A stretch of 64,000 bases of DNA, taken from assembly GCF_042676085.1 (NCBI RefSeq), contig NZ_JBHTKH010000006.1, positions 124,001 through 188,000 on the forward strand. Direction: 5' to 3'. Below the pieces are notes generated by a model. The model saw only the letters and a program-made list of their open reading frames with translations. It did not search any database and had not been told where the DNA came from. Positions 26,940 through 38,271 of this stretch are shown here, one piece after another (the first letter of the stretch is position 1; each line of letters begins with the position of its first letter). Made by a program: the position numbers and the translations under genes. Source of the DNA: Terrabacter terrigena (GTDB lineage Bacteria > Actinomycetota > Actinomycetes > Actinomycetales > Dermatophilaceae).

Positions 26940-26981
26940 GCCGGGCGCGCCTCAGGGGTGCGCTCGGACGCCGGGAGGGCA

Positions 26982-27050
26982 GGTTTCCGTCACCAGTGCA
27001 CCGTGCACGACGCACTGCTGCGGGAACGGCGCACCTCTGGCGGAAACGCG
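26982..27050. repeat. Imperfect nested inverted repeat between convergent genes
   Basis: TTTCCG (26984-26989) with CGGAAA at 27040-27045 as outer arms, CCAG/CTGG next, and AGTGC/GCACT inside; a GTGCAC-C-GTGCAC palindrome lies at the core. It fills the gap between the kinase gene and the convergent metallo-hydrolase gene. It may be a bidirectional terminator or a REP-like element. Confidence 0.4.
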
Positions 27051-27053
27051 CGC

Positions 27054-27734
27054 TCACCAGCCGCGGGCACGCCACTCGTCGATGTGCGGCCGCTCGGCCC
27101 CGAGCGTGGAGTCGTCGCCGTGGCCGGGGTAGAACCACGTGTCGTCGTCGTAGACGTCGAACACCCGCGTCGTGACGTCCTCGATGAGCGAGTCGAAGCT
27201 CTGGCCGGGGTTCTTGGTGTTGCCGACGCCGCCGGGGAAGAGGCTGTCGCCGGTGAACAGGTGCGTGTGACCGTCGGGGTCGGCGTAGGCCAGGGCGATC
27301 GAGCCGGGGGTGTGGCCGCGCAGGTGGACGACGTCGAGCGTCACCTCGCCCACGGTGACCGTGTCGCCCTGCCCGACGCGTACGTCGACGGTGACGGGCA
27401 GCGCGTCGGCGTCGTCGGCGCCGGCGACCGTGCGGGCGCCCGTGGCCTCGACCACCTCCGCGAGCGCGCCCACGTGGTCGTGGTGCTGGTGGGTGGTCAC
27501 GACCGTCTCGAGGCCGCCGCCACCTGCAGCCACGAGCTCGAGGAGACGTGGGCCCTCGGCAGCGGCGTCGATGAGCAGCTGGGTGCCCGTGGCACGGCAG
27601 GTGAGCAGGTACGCGTTGTTGTCGAAGGTGCCCACGGACTGCTTGCGGATGGTCAGGTCGGACAGCTCCCGAACCGCGGCAGCACCGCCCTGCTCGACGT
27701 GCCCGGTGTAGGGGACACCTGCGACGTCCGGCAT
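27054..27734 (-). CDS. MBL-fold metallo-hydrolase (glyoxalase II-like)
   Basis: 226 residues. The zinc motif THQHHDHVG (about residues 82-90) is intact, followed by LRGHTPGSIALAY, FTGDSLFPGGVGN and a final FYPGHGDDSTLGAERPHI, matching glyoxalase-II-like hydrolases. Substrate possibilities include acyl-thioesters. The upstream gene is a maleylpyruvate-isomerase-like mycothiol-enzyme homologue, and 1 bp separates the two genes. A shared thiol-conjugate pathway is therefore inferred. Confidence 0.87.
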   Translation of the reverse strand: MPDVAGVPYTGHVEQGGAAAVRELSDLTIRKQSVGTFDNNAYLLTCRATGTQLLIDAAAEGPRLLELVAAGGGGLETVVTTHQHHDHVGALAEVVEATGARTVAGADDADALPVTVDVRVGQGDTVTVGEVTLDVVHLRGHTPGSIALAYADPDGHTHLFTGDSLFPGGVGNTKNPGQSFDSLIEDVTTRVFDVYDDDTWFYPGHGDDSTLGAERPHIDEWRARGW

Positions 27735-27735
27735 G

Positions 27736-28437
27736 TCAGCCTCCGAAGGGAAGGGTCGGGACGGGACCGTCGAAGTCGACGCCGTCGGTGTGGCCGCGGG
27801 CCAGCCAGGCGAGCACGGCCGCGCGGGAGCCGGTCACCGCCGTCGCGCCGTCGCCGACGGAGTACGCGTCACCCTCGGTCGTCGTGATGCGCAGTGACGG
27901 GGGAGTGTCCTCCATGGCCAGCCGGTTCGCGGCGTCCCGGAGGAAGAGGGCGACGACCTCGTCGGGTGCCTTCGCGAAGGTGAAGCCGGCGTGGAGGTCG
28001 ACGTGGTGGTAGACGAGCTCGCGCAGCCGCATGAACGGGACCATCCCGACCGGGATCGCGACGCCGCCCGGGGTGCGCTCCACGCGTACCTCGGCGTGCT
28101 CGGGCCGCAGGGCTGCGAGGCGCTCGGCGAGCCGGGCCGCGGAGTCGCGGATGTCGGCCGCCTGCTCGTCGGCGGAGCGGCGGGCACCAGCGGCGATGTC
28201 GGCGTCGCGGGACTCGGGCGTGTCGTACATGGTGCCGGGTGTCCCGGTGAGCGCGACGTCGCACACGCGGGCCAGGGCGTCGGCGTTGCGGGCGATGTGC
28301 GCGAGCACGTGCCCCCGCGACCAGCCCTCGCACAGCGACGGCGCGAGCACCGCCTCGTTGCGGAAGGAGGCAGCCGTGGCCACGACCCGGTCGGTCTCGG
28401 TGGCCACGAGGTCAGGGGTCACTTCAGCGTGCTTCAT
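27736..28437 (-). CDS. Maleylpyruvate isomerase family mycothiol-dependent enzyme
   Basis: 233 residues. The MDMPI/DinB-like four-helix N-domain is seen: PSLCEGWSRGHVLAHIARNADAL (about residues 33-55, metal His) and later MRLRELVYHHVDLHAGF with two further His, the three-histidine zinc site. The C-terminal domain contains LRITTTEGDAYSVGDG and AVLAWLARGHTDG. Family members isomerise maleylpyruvate using mycothiol or transfer the thiol to electrophiles. ATG overlaps the upstream GH15 stop by 4 bp. Confidence 0.86.
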   Translation of the reverse strand: MKHAEVTPDLVATETDRVVATAASFRNEAVLAPSLCEGWSRGHVLAHIARNADALARVCDVALTGTPGTMYDTPESRDADIAAGARRSADEQAADIRDSAARLAERLAALRPEHAEVRVERTPGGVAIPVGMVPFMRLRELVYHHVDLHAGFTFAKAPDEVVALFLRDAANRLAMEDTPPSLRITTTEGDAYSVGDGATAVTGSRAAVLAWLARGHTDGVDFDGPVPTLPFGG

Positions 28438-30284
28438 ACCGTTGCCCTCCCGGGTTGCTTCTCGGTCGCGCGGTCGGACGGCTCGCCCGTCGCCTTCTCG
28501 AGCGCCAGCGCGGCGCCGACGAGTGTCAGGTGCGAGAACGCCTGTGGGAAGTTGCCCACCATGCGCTCGTTCACGGGGTCGTACTCCTCGGACAGCAGGC
28601 CGACGTCGTTGGTCAGGCCGACGAGCCGTTCCATCATCTCGCTCGCCTTCGCCGTCATACCCGCCTTCGCGTAGGCCGTGACGAGCCAGAAGGAGCAGGC
28701 GAGGAAGGGGTGCTCGTCGCCCGGCAGGCCGTCGACGTCGGTCTCGGTGCGGTAGCGCCTCACGAGGCCGTCGCGCAGCAGGTCCTGCTCGACCGCCGCG
28801 ATCGTCCCGAGCATGCGCGGGTCGTCCCCGTCGACGAAGCCGATGGACGAGAGGGTCAGCAGGGACGCGTCGACCTCGGTCGTGTCGTAGTGCTGGACGA
28901 AGGTGCCCCGTTCGTCGTCGAAGCCCTTCGTCATCACCTCCTCACGCACCTGGTCGCGCAGCTCGCGCCACGTCTCGACCGGTCCCTCGAGCCCGTGCTG
29001 CTCCACGGCCCGCACCGCGCGGTCGAAGGCGGCCCAGACCATGGCCCGCGAGTGGGTGAAGTGGCGCAGCGGACCCCGGATCTCCCAGAGTCCGTTGTCG
29101 GCCTGCTGCCAGTGCTTCGCGAGGTGGTTGACGAGGGCGCGCTGCAGGTGCCACGAGTCGTCGTTCTCCTGGAGCCCGCGCTGGCGTGCGTGGTCGAGCG
29201 AGATCAGCACCTCGCCGAGCACGTCGGTCTGGCGCTGGTCGACGGCCGCGTTGCCCACGCGCACGGGGGTCGAGCCGGCATACCCGGGGAGGTGGTGCAG
29301 CACCCGCTCCGGCAGGTCGCGACCACCGTCGACGCGGTACATGATCTGCATGTCCTCGGGGTCTCCGGCCACGGCACGCAGCAGCCACGCCCGCCACAGC
29401 TCGGTCTCCTCCACGTAGCCGCAGCCGAGCAGCGCCTCGAGGGTCAGGGCCGCGTCGCGCAGCCAGCAGAACCGGTAGTCCCAGTTGCGCTCGCCGCCGA
29501 GCTCCTCGGGCAGGGACGTCGTCGCGGCGGCCACGATGCCTCCGGTCGACTGGTGCGTCAGCCCTCGGAGCACCAGCAGCGAACGCGTCACGGCGGCCGC
29601 ATACGGTCCCGTGTAGTGGCTGCGGGCGGCGTACTGCTCGCTCAGCGCGATGGTCTCCGCGATGCGGGCTCGCACGCTCAGGGGCGGCGGGATCGGATGG
29701 TGGCTGCGGAACCACGTCGTCGAGAACGTCATGACGTCACCCGCGGAGACGTCGAACTCGTCGACGTGGTGGCCGTCCTGCGCGTGCGGGAGCCGGGCGC
29801 CACGGAGCACCAGCATGTCGGGGCCGGCGATGGCCGTGATGATCTCGTCGGTGCGGCCCTCGCGGTCGTCGGAGTGGCGCGCGACCCAGGGGCGGGTGCG
29901 GCCGTAGTTGAAGCGCACCGTCCACTCGTGGACCATCCGGACGGTGCCCTCGAGACCTTCGATGCGGCGCAGCACGTCGGAACGGCCGTCGCCGAGCGGC
30001 ATGACGTCGGTGACCTTGACCCGCCCGGTGGACGTCTCGTGGAAGGTCTCGAGCACGAAGGAGTCACCGGCGTAGCGGCGCGTCGTCACGGCGTCCTCGT
30101 CGACCGGTGCGATGAGCCACCGGCCGTGCTCGGGCGTGCCGAGCAGCGCCGCGAAGCAGGCCCGCGAGTCGAAGCGGGGCAGGCACAGCCAGTCGATGGA
30201 GCCACGCCGGCTGACGAGCGCCGCGGTGCCCAGGTCGCCGAGCACCGCGTAGTCCTCGATGGGGGTCGGCACGTGCTCGCTCAT
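28434..30284 (-). CDS. Glycoside hydrolase family 15 protein (trehalase/glucoamylase-like)
   Basis: 616 residues. The N-terminal beta-domain starts PIEDYAVLGDLGTAALVSRRGSIDWLCLPRFDS. The (alpha/alpha)6 barrel follows, with WDYRFCWLRDAALTLEALL and the catalytic acids around LLSEEYDPVNERMVGNFPQAFSH. Mycobacterial homologues are trehalases; others release glucose from maltodextrins, so trehalose is a good but unproven substrate. ATG 30284 is chosen over a longer in-frame start because the family begins here and CATACT lies 7 nt upstream. It heads a three-gene leftward operon. Confidence 0.88.
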   Translation of the reverse strand: MSEHVPTPIEDYAVLGDLGTAALVSRRGSIDWLCLPRFDSRACFAALLGTPEHGRWLIAPVDEDAVTTRRYAGDSFVLETFHETSTGRVKVTDVMPLGDGRSDVLRRIEGLEGTVRMVHEWTVRFNYGRTRPWVARHSDDREGRTDEIITAIAGPDMLVLRGARLPHAQDGHHVDEFDVSAGDVMTFSTTWFRSHHPIPPPLSVRARIAETIALSEQYAARSHYTGPYAAAVTRSLLVLRGLTHQSTGGIVAAATTSLPEELGGERNWDYRFCWLRDAALTLEALLGCGYVEETELWRAWLLRAVAGDPEDMQIMYRVDGGRDLPERVLHHLPGYAGSTPVRVGNAAVDQRQTDVLGEVLISLDHARQRGLQENDDSWHLQRALVNHLAKHWQQADNGLWEIRGPLRHFTHSRAMVWAAFDRAVRAVEQHGLEGPVETWRELRDQVREEVMTKGFDDERGTFVQHYDTTEVDASLLTLSSIGFVDGDDPRMLGTIAAVEQDLLRDGLVRRYRTETDVDGLPGDEHPFLACSFWLVTAYAKAGMTAKASEMMERLVGLTNDVGLLSEEYDPVNERMVGNFPQAFSHLTLVGAALALEKATGEPSDRATEKQPGRATV

Positions 30285-30291
30285 GACTGCG

Positions 30292-30297
30292 AGTATG
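30292..30297 (-). promoter_or_regulatory. Weak -10 CATACT of the GH15 operon
   Basis: On the reverse strand CATACT, 7 nt, ATG 30284. A C-variant of the leaderless signature; divergent from uvrA. Confidence 0.35.
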
Positions 30298-30385
30298 CCG
30301 TCCGGGCGGGTCCTGGGTGAGTGGCACCCTGCGCGGCGAGCCGGCCAGCGGGACCGCCGATACGAGGACTGTCGGTGACCCGACC

Positions 30386-30391
30386 TAGCAT
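30386..30391 (+). promoter_or_regulatory. -10 hexamer TAGCAT, leaderless start of uvrA
   Basis: TAGCAT, 7 nt, GTG 30399. The ATG at 30390 overlaps the hexamer and so would not be transcribed from it. Confidence 0.5.
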
Positions 30392-30398
30392 GTTGCGC

Positions 30399-33511
<3,113 letters not shown>

Positions 33512-33515
<4 letters not shown>

Positions 33516-34090
33516 CAGAGCCCAGCCCCTCACGCACCGCCGAGCAGTCCAGCAGCTTCGCCACCGAGCACGACTCCCCCCTCGAGCCCATCGACGGGTC
33601 GACCGACGCACACACCGGGGCGGCCGACCACCGCGTCACGGGGCTCACCGACCGTCGCGGCGTCCTCAAGGTCGCCGGCGTCGTCGGGGCAGGTGCCCTC
33701 GCCGCGTGCAGCAGCCCGCCGGTCCCCAGCGCGACGGGCGGGTCCTCGAGCAGCGCGGCGTCGTCCGGCGCCGGCAGCTCGGCGGCGCCGTCCGCTCCCT
33801 CCGGCGGGGGCACCCCCTCGTCCGAGGTCCCCGTCGGAGGCGCGAAGTTCTTCCCCGACACCAAAACCGTCGTCACGCAGCCGGTGGCCGGCACGTTCAA
33901 GGCCTTCGACACGACGTGCCCGCACCAGGGCTGCGCCGTCAGCTCCGTGGCCGACAACCAGATCGTCTGCCCCTGCCACCAGAGCCACTTCGACCTCACG
34001 ACGGGCGAGCCGACGCCCGACAGCCAGGCGAAGCGCGCCCTCACCGCCAAGCAGGTCACCGTCACCGGCGACACCTTCACCGTCGCCTGA
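33512..34090 (+). CDS. Rieske 2Fe-2S lipoprotein, Tat-exported
   Basis: 192 residues. Arg48-Arg49 (TDRRGVLK) begin a twin-arginine signal ending in a lipobox at Cys66 (GALAAC); about 46 residues precede it, longer than usual. A Ser/Gly/Ala linker follows. The Rieske cluster ligands are CPHQGC (Cys136, His138) and CPCHQSHF (Cys153, His156), with Cys141/Cys155 able to form the disulfide. It should be a surface electron-transfer protein; its partner is unknown. The 4-bp ATGA overlap with uvrA is a conserved co-location rather than an obvious functional link. Confidence 0.88.
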
Positions 34091-34100
34091 CCGGGCCCTC

Positions 34101-34148
34101 CCGTATGCCGTCCGGCCGCCCTCCCCGGCGGTGGAGGGCGGCATACGG
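34101..34148 (+). terminator. Terminator after uvrA-Rieske
   Basis: Outer stem 9 bp (34101-34109 with 34140-34148), inner stem 7 bp (34118-34124 with 34133-34139), with an 8-nt bulge on the 5' side. It lies 11 bp after the stop. Each outer arm also contains the GTATGCCG octamer. Confidence 0.7.
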
Positions 34149-34167
34149 CGGCGTCGGTGGGCCGACA

Positions 34168-34173
34168 TAGGGT
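34168..34173 (+). promoter_or_regulatory. -10 hexamer TAGGGT, leaderless start of uvrC operon
   Basis: TAGGGT, 6 nt, GTG 34180. Same hexamer as coaE. Confidence 0.55.
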
Positions 34174-34179
34174 GGACGC

Positions 34180-36264
34180 GTGGCGGACCCGACGACCTAC
34201 CGACCGAAGCCGGGGGAGATCCCGACCGACCCGGGCGTCTACCGCTTCCGCGACTCCCACGGCCGGGTCATCTACGTCGGCAAGGCGAACTCGCTGCGCC
34301 CCCGGCTGTCGTCGTACTTCCAGGACATCACCGCGCTGCACCCGCGCACCGCCACGATGGTCACCACCGCAGCGTCGGTCGAGTGGACCGTCGTGCGCAC
34401 CGAGGTCGAGGCGCTGCAGCTCGAGTACTCCTGGATCAAGGAGTTCGACCCGCGCTTCAACGTCAAGTACCGCGACGACAAGTCCTACCCGTTCCTCGCC
34501 GTGACGATGGGCGAGGAGTTCCCCCGCGCCCAGGTGATGCGAGGCGCCAAGCGCAAGGGCACCCGCTACTTCGGTCCCTACGGCCACGCGTGGGCGATCC
34601 GCGAGACCCTCGACCTTCTACTGCGGGTCTTCCCGGTGCGCACCTGCTCCTCGGGTGTCTTCAAGCGGGCCGCGGCCAGCGGGCGGCCCTGCCTGCTCGG
34701 CTACATCGACAAGTGCTCGGCGCCCTGCGTCGGCCGGGTCACTCCCGACGAGCACCGCGCGATCGCCGAGGACTTCTGCGACTTCATGGCGGGCAACACG
34801 ACCCGCTTCGCCAAGCGCCTCGAGACCCGCATGAAGGAGGCGGCGGCCGAGCTCGACTTCGAGCAGGCGGCCCGGCTCCGCGACGACATCGGCGCCCTGA
34901 CCAAGGCCCTCGAGAAGCAGGCCGTGGTGCTGGGCGACGCGACCGACGCCGACGTCTTCGCCCTCGCCGACGACGACCTCGAGGCCGCCGTCCAGGTCTT
35001 CCACGTGCGGGGCGGGCGCATCCGCGGCCAGCGCGGGTGGGTCGTCGAGAAGGAGAGCGAGGACCTCCCGACCCTCGTCGAGCACCTGCTGCAGCAGGTC
35101 TACGGCGACGCCGACCGCGACGCCGTGCCCCGCGAGGTGCTCGTGCCCACGCTGCCGGCCGACCTCGACGCGGTCACCGAGTGGCTGTCGACCGTGCGCG
35201 GCTCGACGGTGAGCGTCAGGGTGCCGCAGCGCGGCGACAAGCGCACCCTCATGGAGACGGTGCGTCGCAACGCCGAGCAGTCGCTGGCCCGCCACAAGGT
35301 CGCCCGCGCCGGTGACCTGACGCTTCGCAGCAAGGCGCTTCAGGAGCTGCAGGACTACCTCGGGCTCGACGACGCCCCGCTGCGCATCGAGTGCTACGAC
35401 GTCAGCCACGTGCAGGGCACCAACGTCGTCGCCTCGATGGTCGTCTTCGAGGACGGCCTCGCGCGCAAGAGCGAGTACCGCCGCTTCATCGTGCGTGGGG
35501 CGACCTCCACCGCCGAGGCGGGCGGGCCCGGGGCCGACGCTCCCGTCACCGTCGACGACACCGCCGCGATGCGCGAGGTGCTGACCCGCCGCTTCCGCCG
35601 CTACCTGGAGGACGCCGAGGGCGCCGGCGACCTCGACCTGTCGACCGGCGTCGTCAGCGAGCCGTCCGACCGTGACGGCCGGTCCGTGCGCCGGGACAGC
35701 CCGGCCACCGACGACGATGACGACGGCCCGTCCACGTCCGGGCCCATCGACCCCGAGACCGGCCGCCCGCGCCGATTCGCCTACCCGCCGAGCCTCGTCG
35801 TCGTCGACGGCGGCCTCCCGCAGGTCAACGCGGCCCAGGCCGTCCTCGACGAGCTCGGCATCGAGGAGGTCGCGCTCGTCGGGCTCGCCAAGCGGCTCGA
35901 GGAGGTGTGGCTGCCCCGCGACGACCACCCGGTCATCCTCCCGCGCACCAGCGAGGGCCTCTACCTGCTGCAGCGCCTGCGGGACGAGGCGCACCGCTTC
36001 GCCATCACCTTCCACCGGCAGCGCCGCTCCAAGGCGATGACGGCCTCCCAGCTCGACGGCATCCCCGGGCTCGGCAGCAGCCGCCAGAAGGCGCTGCTAC
36101 GCCACTTCGGTTCCGTCAAACGTCTTCGCACGGCGGACGTTTCGGACATCATGGCTGTTCCGGGCTTCGGCCGGTCGCTTGCTTCGGCCGTCGTCAACCA
36201 CTTGGCTGGGGGAGCACCCCAGGAGCCAGCCGTGAACCTCACGACGGGAGAAGTGCTCGAATGA
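34180..36264 (+). CDS. uvrC: Excinuclease ABC subunit C
   Basis: 694 residues. The GIY-YIG nuclease is at the N-terminus (PGVYRFRD ... VIYVGKANSLRPRL). A UVR motif near residue 225 binds UvrB (ELDFEQAARLRDDIGALTK). The RNase-H-like second nuclease holds RIECYDVSHVQGTNVVASMVV and VVDGGLPQV. A helix-hairpin-helix lies at the C-terminus (IPGLGSSRQKALLRHFGS). Between the two nuclease strands is a roughly 90-residue acidic insertion (about residues 445-535). UvrC makes both incisions. Its stop overlaps rapZ (ATGA). Confidence 0.97.
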   Translation: MADPTTYRPKPGEIPTDPGVYRFRDSHGRVIYVGKANSLRPRLSSYFQDITALHPRTATMVTTAASVEWTVVRTEVEALQLEYSWIKEFDPRFNVKYRDDKSYPFLAVTMGEEFPRAQVMRGAKRKGTRYFGPYGHAWAIRETLDLLLRVFPVRTCSSGVFKRAAASGRPCLLGYIDKCSAPCVGRVTPDEHRAIAEDFCDFMAGNTTRFAKRLETRMKEAAAELDFEQAARLRDDIGALTKALEKQAVVLGDATDADVFALADDDLEAAVQVFHVRGGRIRGQRGWVVEKESEDLPTLVEHLLQQVYGDADRDAVPREVLVPTLPADLDAVTEWLSTVRGSTVSVRVPQRGDKRTLMETVRRNAEQSLARHKVARAGDLTLRSKALQELQDYLGLDDAPLRIECYDVSHVQGTNVVASMVVFEDGLARKSEYRRFIVRGATSTAEAGGPGADAPVTVDDTAAMREVLTRRFRRYLEDAEGAGDLDLSTGVVSEPSDRDGRSVRRDSPATDDDDDGPSTSGPIDPETGRPRRFAYPPSLVVVDGGLPQVNAAQAVLDELGIEEVALVGLAKRLEEVWLPRDDHPVILPRTSEGLYLLQRLRDEAHRFAITFHRQRRSKAMTASQLDGIPGLGSSRQKALLRHFGSVKRLRTADVSDIMAVPGFGRSLASAVVNHLAGGAPQEPAVNLTTGEVLE

Positions 36265-37178
36265 CCGCCGACACCGGCCCCACCCCGCAGACGTCGCTCG
36301 CCGAGGCGCCGATCGTCATCGTCACCGGCATGAGCGGCGCGGGGCGCAGCACGACCGCGAACGTCCTCGAGGACCTCGGCTGGCTCGTCGTCGACAACCT
36401 GCCGCCGCAGCTGCTGAGCCACCTCGCCGAGCTGCGCGACGAGACCCGCGCCAACGACCCGGACTCCCGCCCCCAGCAGGTGGCGGTCGTCGTCGACGTG
36501 CGCTCACGGGGTTGGTTCGCGCTGCTCGAAGGCGCCATCGCCGATGCCCGCGAGCGCGGTGAGCGGCCGAGCCTCGTCTTCCTCGACGCGACCGACGAGG
36601 CGCTCGTGCGGCGCTTCGAGAGCGTGCGACGCCCGCACCCCCTCCAGGGTGACGGCCGGCTCCTCGACGGCATCCAGCGCGAGCGCCAGCAGCTGCTCGA
36701 CCTGCGGTCGTCGGCCGACGTCGTCATCGACAGCTCCGGCCTCAACGTCCACCAGCTCAGCGCCAAGCTGAGCTCGCTGTTCGCCGGCGAGGGTCGCGTG
36801 CAGCTGCGCATCGCCGTCATGTCGTTCGGGTTCAAGTACGGCCTGCCGCTCGACGCCGACGTCGTCTTCGACATGCGCTTCCTGCCCAACCCCTACTGGG
36901 TGCCCGAGCTGCGGGCGCTCACCGGACGCGACGGGCCTGTCAGCGAGTTCGTCATGAAGCAGGCCGGGGCCGACGAGTTCCTCCAACGGGCGGGCGACCT
37001 GCTCGACACGATGATCGCCGGCTACGTCCGCGAGGGCCGACGGTACGTCACCGTCGCCGTCGGCTGCACCGGCGGCAAGCACCGCTCCGTCGCCATCGCC
37101 GAGGCCCTCAGCGAGCGCCTCGGTGGCCGCGGCCGCGTCGACACCTTCGTCGTCCACCGCGACCTGGGGCGTGAGTGA
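36261..37178 (+). CDS. rapZ: RNase adapter RapZ / YvcJ-type nucleotide-binding protein
   Basis: 305 residues. Walker A GMSGAGRST (about residues 22-30) and the Walker-B-like region VVVDVRSRGW are present. The C-terminal domain ends with VAVGCTGGKHRSVAIAEALS and SFGFKYGLPLDADVVFDMRFLPNP. The family binds GTP or ATP; in proteobacteria RapZ governs GlmZ RNA, while in Gram-positives the role is less clear. The order uvrC-rapZ-yvcK-whiA is conserved. ATG overlaps the uvrC stop; GTG of the next gene overlaps its stop. Confidence 0.95.
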   Translation: MTADTGPTPQTSLAEAPIVIVTGMSGAGRSTTANVLEDLGWLVVDNLPPQLLSHLAELRDETRANDPDSRPQQVAVVVDVRSRGWFALLEGAIADARERGERPSLVFLDATDEALVRRFESVRRPHPLQGDGRLLDGIQRERQQLLDLRSSADVVIDSSGLNVHQLSAKLSSLFAGEGRVQLRIAVMSFGFKYGLPLDADVVFDMRFLPNPYWVPELRALTGRDGPVSEFVMKQAGADEFLQRAGDLLDTMIAGYVREGRRYVTVAVGCTGGKHRSVAIAEALSERLGGRGRVDTFVVHRDLGRE

Positions 37179-38161
37179 CGGGGACCAGCGCCATGCCCCC
37201 ACCGCGCGGACCCCTGGCGTTTCCGCACCACCGGCACATCGTCGCGCTCGGCGGCGGGCACGGCCTCGCCGCGACGCTCACGGCGCTGCGGCTGCTCACC
37301 GACCACGTCACGGCGGTCGTGACCGTGGCCGACGACGGCGGCTCGAGCGGCCGGCTGCGCGAGGAGTTCGACGTGTTGCCGCCCGGCGACCTCCGCATGG
37401 CCCTGTCGGCGCTCTGCGACGAGAGTGACTGGGGCCACACGTGGCGTGACGTCCTCCAGCACCGCTTCGCCGGCGCGGGCGAGCTCCAGGGGCACGCGCT
37501 GGGCAACCTCATGATCGTCTCGATCTGGGAGCTGCTCGGCGACACCGTCAAGGGCCTCGACCTCGTCGGGCGGCTCCTCGGAGCGCGTGGCCGCGTGCTG
37601 CCGATGGCCGCCGAGCCGCTCGAGATCGTCGCCGAGATCCGCGGTCACGACCCCGACCGCCCCGACGACACCGTCGAGGTGCGCGGTCAGCACCGTGTCG
37701 CCTCCTCGCCCGGCATCGTCTCGTCCATCGGCATCGTGCCGACGTGCCCCGAGCCGTGCCACGAGGCCCTCGCGGCCGTCGGCGCCGCCGACTGGGTCAT
37801 GCTCGGCCCGGGCTCGTGGTTCACGTCGGTCATGCCCCACCTGCTCGTGCCCGACCTCGTCGACGCCCTCGTGGCGACACCCGCCAAGCGTCTGCTCAAC
37901 CTCAACCTCGAGGTGCACAAGGGCGAGACCCGCGACTTCCGTGCCGAGGACCACCTGGCCTCCTTCGCCGCCAATGCGCCCGAGCTGCGGCTCGACGTCG
38001 TGCTCGCCGACCCCAGCGTCGTGCCCGACGGTGCGTCGCTGCGCGCCGCCGCCGCAGACCTCGGTGCGGAGCTCGTCATCGCCCCCGTCGCCGCGCGCAA
38101 CGAGCCGGGCGTCCACGACCCGCTCCGCCTCGCGGCCGCGCTGCGCGACGTCATCGCCTGA
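37175..38161 (+). CDS. yvcK: Gluconeogenesis factor YvcK/CofD-like protein
   Basis: 328 residues. It begins IVALGGGHGLAATLTALR, followed by TVADDGGSSGRLREEF and LPPGDLRMALSALC, the characteristic YvcK nucleotide-sugar-binding region. Later come GHALGNLMI and ADWVMLGPGSWFTSVMPHLLVP. YvcK-like proteins bind UDP-GlcNAc and affect cell-wall and gluconeogenic growth. GTGA overlap with rapZ shows coupling. Confidence 0.94.
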   Translation: MTGTSAMPPPRGPLAFPHHRHIVALGGGHGLAATLTALRLLTDHVTAVVTVADDGGSSGRLREEFDVLPPGDLRMALSALCDESDWGHTWRDVLQHRFAGAGELQGHALGNLMIVSIWELLGDTVKGLDLVGRLLGARGRVLPMAAEPLEIVAEIRGHDPDRPDDTVEVRGQHRVASSPGIVSSIGIVPTCPEPCHEALAAVGAADWVMLGPGSWFTSVMPHLLVPDLVDALVATPAKRLLNLNLEVHKGETRDFRAEDHLASFAANAPELRLDVVLADPSVVPDGASLRAAAADLGAELVIAPVAARNEPGVHDPLRLAAALRDVIA

Positions 38162-38271
38162 GCCACCCCGACGTCGGCACGACACGCCGACGTCGGCGCC
38201 CGGGGCGCCTCGGTGTGTCGCGGTGGGACTCCGACGCGAGGGTTCTTGAACAGGATGGCAGGATGTCGCCC

